A stretch of DNA of 64,000 nt. It comes from Strobilurus pachycystidiatus. Lineage: Eukaryota > Basidiomycota > Agaricomycetes > Agaricales > Physalacriaceae. The notes under the pieces were generated by a model, which did not search any database, was not told where the DNA came from, and saw only the letters and a list, made by a program, of their open reading frames with translations. Position 1 is the stretch's first letter, and every line of letters starts with the position of its first letter. The position numbers were made by a program, and so were the translations under genes. The stretch is from positions 310,001 to 374,000 of the forward strand of contig JAHLMK010000023.1 of NCBI GenBank assembly GCA_019915135.1, written 5' to 3'. Positions 10,174 through 20,886 of the stretch are shown in pieces.

Positions 10174-11941
10174 TTACATGTAGCGCACTTTCTCCTGCTC
10201 ACCAACCACAGGCGCTAGCGCCGCCTACAGAAACCAATCAGTCACATATCCACGGGCAATCACGAAGCGTAAGGCATCACGTCGGCACCGTCATGCCTTA
10301 CCTGGTACGTGTAGATGGACCCATAGTCACTCACCTCATCGCCGACGAGCCGGAGCCGCCTCTTTTCTGCCTGGCGCTTCCGGAATCGCGACAGCATGAA
10401 CATGGCCAAGAACAAGAACAGAGTGAACACGGCGCCCATGACCCCGGTTTCGGTGGAGCTGCGCTCGGAAATGGTCTCCACGAAGCCCTTGTTACCGCAA
10501 ACATCCTTCCATTGCCTGTTGTTCAGGATTTGAGCTCCCTAACCAAGGGTGAGTATTCACGCAAAGCGCTCGATGCCACCAGAACATGCCTGAGTCTTGT
10601 AGATGAACTCTGTCAACGGAATGTCACTCTTGTGGCCCAAGACATGCACAGTCTCGAAGTCTCCAGTGCCATTGCGGAACTTGAAGCGCAAAAAGTCGCG
10701 CAGGTCAGGTGGAGATCCTCGGCGCAACTCGATGGCTAGAGCTGAAGCGTAGTCCGCTGCAGTTGGCGTAATATGAGTTTGATGTCCTGAGATAAGACTA
10801 AAGAACCGCTCACGAATGCCTGTCAGTTGCCTCCCTTTCTCTGTGATAGCGTCGGCCATGTGGAAGAGACTGATGAATGGCTGATAGGTCGTTTCAACGA
10901 GTTCAAATTGGAGAGGGTCGCCATTGAAGGCAATGCGCTCCAAGCTGGAGAGGATGACACTCAACAAACTGCGACCGGCAACTGTGAATTGTTAGGACGT
11001 TTGGGCACGAAATGGGGTTTAGAATACCATTCCCGATCCCACCGATTTTGGAGTCACTGAAGATCTTGTCCTCGTGCCAGTTGGCAAGGGTCCTTGCTGT
11101 CTCCGCGAGGGTGGGAGGGAGACGATAGGCATAGGTTTGATTGTACGTCAGTTGCGTGTTCACAAAGTCGTAAATCTGTGCGCCTTTGAGAGTGATTACT
11201 GCTTCATCAGTAAATTGCTTACGTTCCACTAAACGAAAATCAGTAAAAGCAAAAGAAGATGCCAACTAGCCTTACGATGTTGTTGATGTCCAACTCCCTG
11301 CCAAACACGAAATCCTTGACCGCGTCAAAGAAAGGCTTCGCATCTTTTTCCTTGTTCTTGAACTCGTCGGATGCCTTGAGCTCCTTGATACGCTTCTGGA
11401 AGTTGGGGCAAGAGGTCCAGCTCTCCAACGAGCGATCGTTCGAGGGCTCTACGGTCTCGACTGCAGCCATTCAATGAGCGAAACTACCCAAAGCCCGAAG
11501 TGAATTCACTTGCCGGGAACATATTGATAACCTCCTAGAGGTGCCGTAATTTCGCTTCCATCTGCAAGCTTGATGCGATTTTTCGGCGTGGGCGGGAACA
11601 ACCCCTGCAAGAGGGCGATGGCGGAATCGAAGACGACAGTGCCTTCGCCACCTGCTTTGACTTTCACCTTAATCTCGCTATTGTCCACAACGTCAGCGGA
11701 CATCCCGGAGATGTAGGAGGCCGACGAGGGAGCCAGATACGTGTCTCGCAGGAAAGAACCGAGTGCATGAGATTGAACCTAACCGATAATAAATTTGACA
11801 TGACGGGGGAAATCAGAGAAGGCGGACCTCGCCTAGAGGCGTCGTCTCCGACGAGGACCCAATGTACGAGTTCGGGTCCTGGTTGTACCCGGTACGGTCG
11901 CCGTTACGAGAGATGACGATAACACCAAGGACAGAGCTCAT
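10174..11941 (-). CDS. Histidine-phosphatase-fold membrane protein lacking catalytic residues
   Basis: Nine exons: 11941-11828, 11778-11514, 11460-11276, 11228-11223 (6 nt), 11175-11028, 10981-10814, 10756-10561, 10515-10302 and 10224-10174, giving about 448 residues. The layout is that of the histidine acid phosphatase / phosphoglycerate mutase superfamily, but the usual RHGxR motif near the N-terminus reads SRNGDR, and the usual His-Asp proton-donor motif near the C-terminus reads VETTYQPFISLF. Both catalytic histidines are therefore replaced. A single membrane segment, GVMGAVFTLFLFLAMFML, sits near residue 390 and is followed by a basic RKRQAEKRR stretch and a short cytosolic tail ending in VRYM. 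I see no clear signal peptide at the chosen start. Intron 2 uses a GC donor (GCAAGT); a GT donor nearby breaks the frame. It could be a pseudo-enzyme or receptor-like protein. Confidence 0.75.
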
Positions 11942-12401
11942 GTTGAGTGATGAAGTCGACAAGTTGTAAGTTCGAGCAGGCAATCTGATGCTTTAAGTAC
12001 AGTGCAACATGCGGCAGCTGGCGCTTTGGGGTCGAGAAGCGAGGTGTCTGCCTTCAGCACGTTTTGGACAGGGGACAGCGGCCCAGTCCTCAATATGAAA
12101 GCAACGAGGCAAAGCAATCGAATGGTCAGGCCATGGCCAGAGAAACAATGCGCTTAACACGCTGTGAAGTTATATGAATGAAGGAGACGACGGGGAGCTT
12201 GATGCCCTCACAAGATTCGGCTGTAGAGAGGAACTTTGTGAGCTACAGGTCAGGCGACGGATAGATGGAGTCTAAAGAGATTCGAGGATTCGCAAAAGCT
12301 TTATCACTTGTAACACGCGATGAATACAGCAAAGCATTGCTGTGAGGTACGTAAGATGTCATGGAACCTGCAATAATGAAGGACACATTACCAGGGAGGT
12401 T
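11942..12401. other. Intergenic, no gene seen
   Basis: Upstream region of the phosphatase-like gene and downstream region of the SRP72-like gene. I see no conserved site, tRNA or repeat in it. Confidence 0.5.
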
Positions 12402-13148
12402 CTACCGTTTCTTCTTTCCACTCTTCACATTCTTCACGTTCTTCTCCTTCTCCTCGACCACGCTGGCACCCTGTGTTGCTCCGTCGCCGCCAGCTTTGCC
12501 CCTCTTGAATTTGGTGCCATACGTACTCCGCTCACTCTTCTTCAGCCATCGCTCGGGATCCCCCTCGTCCTTCCGTTCCTTTCTGCGCTGGCCAGCCGCG
12601 ACTGAGACTTCCGTAACTACACCGACAGTAGGAATGGAAGGCGGAGCACTGTCCCATCGCACATTGGCCGATGGCGGCACCCAGTCCCGCCCGAGTTCCG
12701 CTGCCCGCAAATTGACAGCCACGTCTTCAGCTTCCTCGCCCTCACATTCATCCAGTAGGATACCATATATCTCGCAGGCCTTGTCGTATTCTCCTGAGCG
12801 GTATGCGACCTGTGCTTGAAGATGCATAGCACCGCGTCCTTCTGCGCCGTCTAAGGTTACGGGCTTCCCCAGGCGATAATTCACGTATGCTCGTTCAAAC
12901 GTGGGTAGTTCGTCCAGATTGAGAGAAGCGTAATCTTCCAGCTGTATACTCAGCCATGTGCGTGTGTGTGCTGCATCGGGATCAGTGGGCACTACAGGGA
13001 AGTTAACGTCAAGAAAACGTTGCAATAGGAATGCGGACGGACGTTTGTTGCATGTTCGCCTTGCTGCTTCATAGTGTCCACCATCAATTTGTTTCACGAG
13101 TCGACCGAAAATTCTGACGTCGGATGGTTTTGAGGATGAGCCTGACAT
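12402..13148 (-). CDS. SRP72: Compact SRP72-like protein of the signal recognition particle
   Basis: The start ATG at 13148 gives MSGSSSKPSD. A 51-nt intron, 12992-13042, joins CNK to LPTDPDA in the pattern of the first SRP72 TPR repeats; because 51 is a multiple of three, retention would keep the frame and add 17 residues. The spliced protein has about 231 residues. It has TPR-like helices (FERAYVNYRLGKP; LQAQVAYRSGEYDKACEIY) and a basic C-terminus with GDPERWLKKSERSTY, the signature of the SRP72 RNA-binding domain that contacts 7S RNA. Usual SRP72 proteins have 550-700 residues, so the middle TPR array seems missing here. In the particle SRP72 binds SRP68 and 7S RNA for co-translational targeting to the ER. 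A longer N-terminus from 13214 is open but unlikely. Confidence 0.8.
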   Translation of the reverse strand: MSGSSSKPSDVRIFGRLVKQIDGGHYEAARRTCNKRPSAFLLQRFLDVNFPVVPTDPDAAHTRTWLSIQLEDYASLNLDELPTFERAYVNYRLGKPVTLDGAEGRGAMHLQAQVAYRSGEYDKACEIYGILLDECEGEEAEDVAVNLRAAELGRDWVPPSANVRWDSAPPSIPTVGVVTEVSVAAGQRRKERKDEGDPERWLKKSERSTYGTKFKRGKAGGDGATQGASVVEEKEKNVKNVKSGKKKR

Positions 13149-13434
13149 GGTGGTCGACGGCAGAGTGTACAGTAACACGTGGTTGGGTTCCTTAGACTGC
13201 ATTGCAGTTGGCAATGGCCGGACTTTACAAAATTACATTCAATATTCGCCCGATAGATTACTTTCGTCGTTCGGAGCTGTCAAGAACTCGTCCGTCTGAG
13301 TTACTGAGCGATATCACTCCCAACGATACTCCATCCCATCTGGCTGAGGCATGCAGCTAACCATCTCTCCTATCCTAGCGTCAAACAATTCCCTTCCACC
13401 TCCGTAACTGACCTCGTGGACTGCGACGAAGACC

Positions 13435-16031
13435 TCAGTCGTTATTCAACGTGAAGACGATCATGAACTCACCCCACCATGCTGCGCGGAACCACCTTTC
13501 AGCACACCACGTCTCGCCAAGACTCAAAAACGAAGCTGATTGATGGGTCATGTTCAAAATGCAAAGGTCGACGTCGGCAACATATCCGAGCACCGTGCTG
13601 CCTATAGGGAGAGAAAACCGTTGGCTGCGTTTCGCAGTCATCGCGTTATCAATATTATTGAAGCCAGCAGCTTCAAGCCCTTTCCAGGCGTAGCGGATGG
13701 ATTGGGTGATCAGACCTAGATTGCACAGTTTGTTTCCCCGATGCTCTGTAACCTGCATCAACATAGAGTATGCGTATGAGAGGGGTGGGCGAGGAACAGT
13801 TTGAGGCGAGGAGTATGTGGCTTGCAGACTCTCGACGCAGTCTTTGACAAAGGATGGATCGACATTGGCGAGTCCGCGCGATTTGAGATGCATCTCCATC
13901 CTATCAGAAGCATCTTGACGCTTCGCAGCTTCCGTAGGACTATCGGCGCGTTCTACAACGCAGAGCGAACATTCGCAGTTACACTCCAGTAAGCTTCTCA
14001 ATGACTCCTCCCTTTCGGATAGGAAAGAAGCAGCGCAATACGGCAGAAATATCTCATCTCCCGCTGGAATAGACCGTGTCGCTCTGATGACCATAACGTT
14101 TCCGAAACATCTCCACACAGCGTTGGCGTGGCAGGCATGATTAAATAAGGACGGGAACGTGTACAGCGCGCTGGGCGTATGTCCAAATTGACCGAGCTTC
14201 TCAGGATTGGCGAGGGTCCGTGGTGTCACAACCTTTACTGAACGAGGAGAGAACGAGTTGTAAGTGATGACACCTTCAACTCTCGATACATCGACATTGG
14301 ATTTGGGGTGTAAGAGATCGATGACCGGCGCATTCGTCGAGTTACAGGACGGGGAGTAGTGGCCGGGAGGAGGGGAGTGCCTTGCGCCAGCGTACAAATG
14401 ATAGATCAGATCCTCCTCGCTAGGTGAAGCAAACAGTCTGGTGACCACTCGGTCAACGAGAGAGATCTGGGTCGTGTCCTGAGCTTTACGCGTCACGAAA
14501 TTCAAAGCAGTTATGAACTCGTTCTGCGGCAGTTCTTCAGGAGTCACGATGGCATATGGTTTTGCTACAACCTTAGATGATATTCAAGTTGTCCATCAGC
14601 TGGCATCCGGCTAAGACAGAAAGACTAACCAAAAGTTCGCCAACGCGCAAATCTCGTGCCGCTGTGACACCTCTACCGCCGCCACGTCCAGGGATTTTTG
14701 CCACCCGAATGTAAGGAGATATAAAGTCCGCGACGTCAAGGTCGACAAGCGCCTGTCCGCTCCTGCGGAACATGGATGTCCAAGCATATGTTCCTTTCGT
14801 CTCCTCTTTGATCCTGTCCAAACAGCGAGTCAGATACGCATTTGACTCTGAAGTATTGCGACCGCCATTGACCACAGTCTTGAATCGATGAAAGGCATTT
14901 CGATACTGTCCAAGGCCGTATTCGGCACAGGCGACTCGATATGTCGCCTTTGCAATGTCGGCATGGGCCATGCTGAGAGCACTCGTAGCATCTACTCGAG
15001 CAGCCTCGAACCACTTGAGGATGAGATAGGCCTGGGCACGATTTAGATGAATGACGTGCATAGATGGCTCAAGCTTCAGCGCATGAGTCCAAGCCATCAC
15101 AGCAGCGATGTATAACCCCTGCTTATAATAGATGTTCCCTTTCTGCTTCCAATCCAAAGCTGAGCGCGCCTTCAAGGCACTCGTATCTGGGGAGGGATTT
15201 TTCCACCGAGCCTCGCAGACTAGATGGTCCGAGTACCCGAGGAATACAACGTCGGAAGGAGAGTCTACTCTGATCATGGGATTGAGAGTAGGACCTGCAC
15301 CAGAGTTTTTCATCCATGGTTCGCGAACGGCCAAGACAGTTCCCACCGGAATGTGAGCATCCAGGCGATCCAGTGTAGCTTGGAAGAGGCCTGGAAGATT
15401 ATAGACAGCCAGAAGTATCGCATCTCCGTTGATATCTTCGACAGATAGTTCCACTCCCACAATTCTGACTGCGACGCGTGAGAATAGGAACGAGTTGGAT
15501 GAATTGACTTTACCTGCTCGAAGGAAAGTGCGACAAAGAAGAAAACGTCCCTAGAAACGAGTGATCAATCAGCGCTCTCAAGAGCAACCGCCACGGTACC
15601 TCGTGAATTTTGTGACACATCATTTGGTTCAAGGTGACTGTGTGGATGAACTGTCAGCTCCTTCATCGAAATAATGAGTTCGATCAGTTCATACTTGGCT
15701 GCAACTCGTTCAAGGGTTTGGAGGAGAACCGCTTGTCCTGTCCAATGTGCGTCTTTAACGTTCGAAAGCCTCCTTCAGCCCCGACAAGGCCAGCTACCAC
15801 TTGTTCGTTGCACTGCGCCAGGTAGTGGGGAGATGCCCCCGAGAACCGTGTGGGCTTGCACTGGGATTCCTTTTTCCATCTCTCTTCAGTCTCCTGGATC
15901 TCCCGTACATGATCATGATCCTCCGGGATCATTGTCGGGCTCTGAGTAGGCAGTCCCCCGTTTCGTACGAGCTCTCGCATCTGATCGGGGTCCAGTCCGA
16001 GGTTCGCCATCATATCGGCCAGAGATGGCAT
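13435..16031 (-). CDS. TPR-SET domain protein, putative lysine methyltransferase
   Basis: Five exons, 16031-15695, 15637-15600, 15550-15514, 15468-14630 and 14571-13435, give about 795 residues. Two exons are only 38 and 37 nt; together they read NQMMCHKIHEGRFLLCRTF, which aligns with the conserved N-terminal region of this fungal family. A TPR block (WKQKGNIYYKQGLYIAAVMAW, read as two shorter pieces, then LNRAQAYL and VACAEYGLGQYRNAF) lies around residues 255-350. The SET domain is split: its start (GRGVTAARDL) precedes the last intron and its core has FPSLFNHACHANAVWRCFGN, SIPAGDEIFLPY and a post-SET CNCECSLC. The Asn-His and Tyr residues of an active SET enzyme are present. The class resembles SMYD-like enzymes without a MYND finger. 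Substrate unknown; it could act on histone or other proteins. Confidence 0.82.
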
Positions 16032-16678
16032 TGTCGAGCAGACAGCTCAGCAATGTAAAGGACCTAGGAGGTGGCCAGCAAGCTATCACTTTGGATCTGT
16101 GTCGCGCTTGTTGGAAGAGCAACGTTGCACGTGTGAAGTTCCCATGCCGAATAGAATTAACGTTCAAGGGGAGCTAAGCGCCTTCGAATGTTTATCTCGA
16201 GTACTGTAGTGACCGCTCGTTCTAGGATTCTGTGGTAGAGCGCTAGCTCTCATAGGACGGTGTAGTTGACCAAGGTTTTCAACTTCGAACGTCCGAACTC
16301 AGGCTCTTTCATGACGCGTAATTCTAAGGAACGATAAGCATACATAATGAGACGTAGAATGATTACCTATACGTAACCAGGTAAGGTCCTCGTCCTGGGC
16401 AAGAGTTTGAGTTACGCATGATTGCGGCGGCATGATGGACAGTGATCAAAAAGCGCGATCGAACATTTTGCCGACTTTGCCAATTGGAACAAAACAATTG
16501 AGGCGTCTCTCAACGGCGACAAATCAAGTGCAAAAATCTACAAATTCCTGATAACAGCCCAGTGTAATGTGTATGCTAGTCTTGTCGTGGAGCATCTAAG
16601 AATACATAAACAGTAAGTAAGTTACAATCGTATGTGTGTGGTGTGTGTGTGCATGTCCATGATAATGGAGAAAATATG
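16032..16678. other. Intergenic, no gene seen
   Basis: Between the start of the SET gene and the end of the hydrolase gene. It contains a GT-rich microsatellite-like stretch around 16632-16655 but no recognisable element. Confidence 0.5.
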
Positions 16679-19600
16679 TTACAGCTTACTCGGACTCCTA
16701 CGCCCCTCAATACTACTGAGCCTTTGTATCGGACCCAGCTTTCTCTTCACATCCCGTAATATGGCCGTCTTGGGCTTCCAGTTCCCAAACATCCCTTTCA
16801 GGACCCCAATGTCGGGCCCCACGAGATGTCTCACGCGTTCGTCTGCAATCAGATCCCTCAACGCCCATGGTATCTCGTAATCGTTCTGCTCTTCAGCAGC
16901 ATCGAAGTCCTTCATCTGAAGCGGGGCTCCCAACGGTCCTGGTGTCGTTCGGAAGAGGTAATCCACTGCCAGCGAGTACGTGGCCATCTCCTCATAAACG
17001 GTGGAATGACCGACTCCGCTTAGAGATCCAGCAGTTGCTTCACTCAAGAGGTCTATGAGACCGGAGTCCGATAGACCCGAGTTGAGTATCCGAATGAGCA
17101 GGACAAGAAGATTGGAGAGGAAATCCGACGAACTACATAGATTCAGATGGGGATCATAGGTTTGGTGAAAAGACCTACTGATACGCATCCCCGTCGATGT
17201 AGAGGGCACGAAGGATAAGCGGATGGCTTGCGGCCGTGAAGAGACCAGAATAAATCGGAACAACTTGATCATTCAGCGAGGCGATATAAACCATCTTCGT
17301 CTTGATGCACGATAAGTCACAAGCTGGCAATAGGAAGGGCGGCGCAGACTTACTCCATGATGTACGACATTGCGCAATGCCTCTACATAAGCCTTGCTCA
17401 CTTCACTGTTTGTATTCTGGAATTCAAACAATTCGCGAGCAGCCTGCGTTTCAAGGTACTGTTTGATTTTGTCAGCGATAGTTCCTTTCAATCGGGTAAT
17501 GAGTACACTTACTTGGAAGTATGGCTGCAACAGCGAATTCGAGCTCAAATAGCGCAATGGACCAAGATGTATGCCACAGAGAGCAAGACAGCAGGTTCTC
17601 TGAACCTTTCGAACGCCGATGAGTTCGTCTGGCATCGCGCGCGCACCCAACGCAGTGACAATATGTCCCTCCTCGATGAGCTTGTTCAATAGATGCGTGG
17701 ACACAACTGATCCTTGACTGTGTGTCGCCACAAAGATAGCGTCGGCCTCATGTAAGTCCTTGAGCCAGGACTCGTTCCCCACCAGTGCGTCATACAACCT
17801 GAGGAAAATAGTCAGTTCATTTGCGATGATCTGGAGCGACGGGCGCGTACTTCTCGACGCGTCCGCCAATGGTACCCTCCCCTTCCAAAGGCACTCCCGT
17901 CACCTTCTCAAACATGATGCCATGGCGCTTCTGGAACTCTTCCAACGCCTGCTCCATCATAGCTACGAATTTCGGTGACGTCCCGGTAGGCTCTCCGAGC
18001 ATAGTGCGCATGATTGCGCCAGGGAACCAGCCATGAATGCCAAGCACGACGACACGTTTACAAGACCTGGCCCATCCGGCAGCCTCCCCGCCTTCGAGTA
18101 AGCATGGAAGGTCGTCTTCGCGTGACTTGCTCTTCCCGGTGATGAATCTCAGCAGACGTGAGGAGGTTGGCGGTGGCGGAGGCTGGGCTCTCGGAGGAGT
18201 ATGAAAGATGTCCTCCCACGTCGGAAGTACAAGATTCGGAATGATAGGCGGTGGCGGCGGTACGGGCTTCTTTTCCTTCTTCTTCTCCTTGGGAATGGGT
18301 GAAGGAGGTTGTTTAGGCGTAGGGGCCGGCGATACCTTCCTCTTGGATGAAGAAGCGTCTTTCTTCACGTCGTCCGAGATAGTAAGCTGCGGTGGTGGCG
18401 CCTTCTTCGATTCGACTTTGATTGGCTCTGTCTTTGATTCACCAATCGGGGGAGCAGGGAGAGCAAGTTTCTGTGATGCAGAGGGAGCCTTTGACGCGAC
18501 AGAAGCCGTATCGTCCTCCTCGATGTCCATGACCTCGTTTCCGTTCTCATCCCGCTTGATATCGCCAGCCTCGACGGTTTTGCGATTGACAGAGAGGAAA
18601 AAGCTGGTCCAGCCTGACCGGTTCGAGGCGGTTGAATCGACAATTGCTTTCGAAGCTGTGGCTTCAATGTCCTCGAGCACGGTATCAGGTCTAGCCAAAG
18701 CCTCTTCTCGTACTCTCTCACTCGGTGTCATCCCTTCAGCTGTCACCTCATCTGCTACCGTCGCTAAGCCAGTATCTGAGGGCTCTCCATCAGAGGTGGT
18801 TGCTGAATAGCCATACCAAGACCAGGGTGTATACCAGGAAGCTTTGGACGTCGAATCTTTTGACGAGACCGACATGGCACGTTCCCGGGGTGGAGTGATG
18901 GTCTCCGGAACCGTCTGAGGCTGAGGCTCCTCCACGAGCAATGGTGGTGACATTGGCGGCGCATCAGCAGGTTTGTCAGTCGAAGCTTCAGGAGCTGCTG
19001 GAGGTACTTGATTCTGTTCTGCCCATCCCACATAGCTCCACCAAGAGGAGACACTTGTAGTCGACGTATTGCCTGACGCAGCTTGTTCCTCCAGTGTGAC
19101 CTCCTCCTTCCTTTCCAGACGAACAGTGCCATTACTCGCTGGCTCGCGCGAGAAACCTTCTGTCACTTCAGCGACACTCGATGGAGCTGATTTGCTCATC
19201 ACTTCATCCAGGGGAACTTTCGGCCGTCCTAGCAGCGGTATGCTCAAAGTGAAGCGACTGGACGAGGGATTTAAGGAGTTCAGGTTACTGCTTGCAGAAG
19301 ATGTCACTCTGCGGCGCGGCGGTGTTGTCGGTTCCTCCGGAGGTGTCATTGGCAGAGCAGGTACGTGTTCGTCTATACTGGAGGGCATGGACAGCGTTCT
19401 CTGCGACGGAGGCCGACTCGGGATGGTTATGGGCTGCGGTGAGGAGGACATGGGGATGGGGATTGGGGTTGATGGGGTCGATGTCGCCGACGTCGGCGAG
19501 TCTGACAGCGCCTCTGAGGCGATAAGCTCAGCTTTGGGCTCTGGTGCCGGTTCTGGATCGGCGGGTATCGTCGTTGACTCTTTCAAAGTACTTTCGACAT

Positions 19601-20399
19601 AGACCCGGGCCTTATCCCTGCCACGTGCGCGTCCAAGTGAGCCAAACCACGAGCGAGATGGTGGACTGGTCGAAGGAAACGCGATGGACGATGGGTCGGG
19701 GGATGTAGATTCACTGGTTGATGACTCTGAAGGCTGTTCAGCAACCGGTGGCTCGCCAGAGGCATTGGAAGATGCCAGCTCGAGTAAGGCTGGCGTGGGC
19801 GTGGGCTTGGGTGTGGATTCGGGAGTGGGGTCGGTAGACGATTGTGAGGCGGCTTCTGCAGACGGTAGTGTCGGCTCTCTGGCTGGCTCTCGCGATGACT
19901 CCGGGCTTAGCACGGGATCATTTACAGCACTCCTTCGTGTGGCGTGGCTACCTTGAGTTTTACAAAAGTAAATGGTGAATGCAAGACGCACTGAAGTTCC
20001 GGAGTATGCTCTCCATTCTCCGTCGACGAAGACGAGACCTTGCTCTCTTTCTCCTTGCCCCACATCCCCTTCAAGCTCGAAGTAGCGCTGTCTTTCCTCT
20101 TCCCGGGCTCTGATTCTGCAAAGACAAGCGAGAGACTGGGCGCTGCTGATGCCTTTGATATAGACAGAAGAGGTCGACGGCCAGAAATTGAGCGCGAAGA
20201 GCTTGAACGGCGGCTTAAGCTCATGCGTGGTTAGAGTGAGGACGCTCGATGCAGCAAAGACGTCATGAACAAGCCGGGAAACAAGTGGGGACCGGGGCCG
20301 ATCATCCTCTTCCCTGTCGGGGTTTTTGCTGGGGTTTGCTGCATTCCATCTTGTTCTCCACATGCCAAACAGCGAATATCGACCGGCGTTTCTTTCCAA
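16679..20399 (-). CDS. Large protein with C-terminal alpha/beta-hydrolase (lipase-like) domain
   Basis: Five exons are supported: 20399-17851, 17798-17513, 17458-17354, 17300-17179 and 17132-16679, giving about 1171 residues. The first 160 residues hold a globular region (THELKPPFKLFALNF; FVDGEWRAYSG). Then follow about 500 low-complexity residues rich in Ser, Pro, Thr and Glu, with a Pro run (KKPVPPPPPIIPN). The C-terminal third starts VVVLGIHGWFPGAIMRTML and has the nucleophile motif THSQGS (GxSxG-like with Thr first), later GHSTVYEEMATYSLAVDYL, which could supply the catalytic His. Hydrolases of this type in fungi act on lipids or are uncharacterised. An additional intron near 19950-19990 is possible because the frame there (AFTIYFCKTQG) looks intronic although it stays open. 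The exact N-terminus is uncertain. Confidence 0.72.
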
Positions 20400-20886
20400 A
20401 TATCCCAGGACCCTCGATACTCGGGTCGAGTCATTGAGGTACTGTGTAGAGCTTCTCGACGCGTCAACTTCACGCGCAAATGCAATGTGATCTTCTTCCC
20501 ATGGCTCAAGGGTACGAAGTCATCCCCTCTTCCACGACTAGTAATTTCGAATGAGTCCAGAAGCTACAGCCACGTAAAAAGCAAGATGCAATTGTATAGC
20601 GGGTCGGTCCCACCGGGGCAAAAAAGAACTCAAGCTGTGGGTCCATAACAAGGCGTGGAGACATAATATAGAGTTCGTGTACAGTTAGACGCCGACCATT
20701 ACTGCACAGACTGATAAGAGATTCGGAGTAGGATGGAATCTGTCTCATTTCAACAGCTAAAACCGACATTCAAAGATCACACCTGCGAACCCGGTCAGAC
20801 CCAGTCCTACTTATAAGTAACGACGATTGTGCGGAAAAATCACCAACTCACGGTAACTATATAGGCACTGACATACGGCAGCGCAG
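20400..20886. other. Intergenic, no gene seen
   Basis: Between two minus-strand genes. Short overlapping frames only; it should hold the promoter of the large hydrolase gene. Confidence 0.45.

Noticed and set aside
18208..18810. Plus-strand 200-codon frame antisense to the large hydrolase gene
   Set aside because: Its Ser/Gly/Phe-rich content is the mirror of the low-complexity linker on the minus strand.
19922..20224. Reverse-strand Ser-rich frame overlapping the hydrolase N-terminus
   Set aside because: It overlaps the longer frame that contains conserved-looking stretches (THELKPPFKLF, DGEWRAYSG); its own sequence is low-complexity Ser/Arg.
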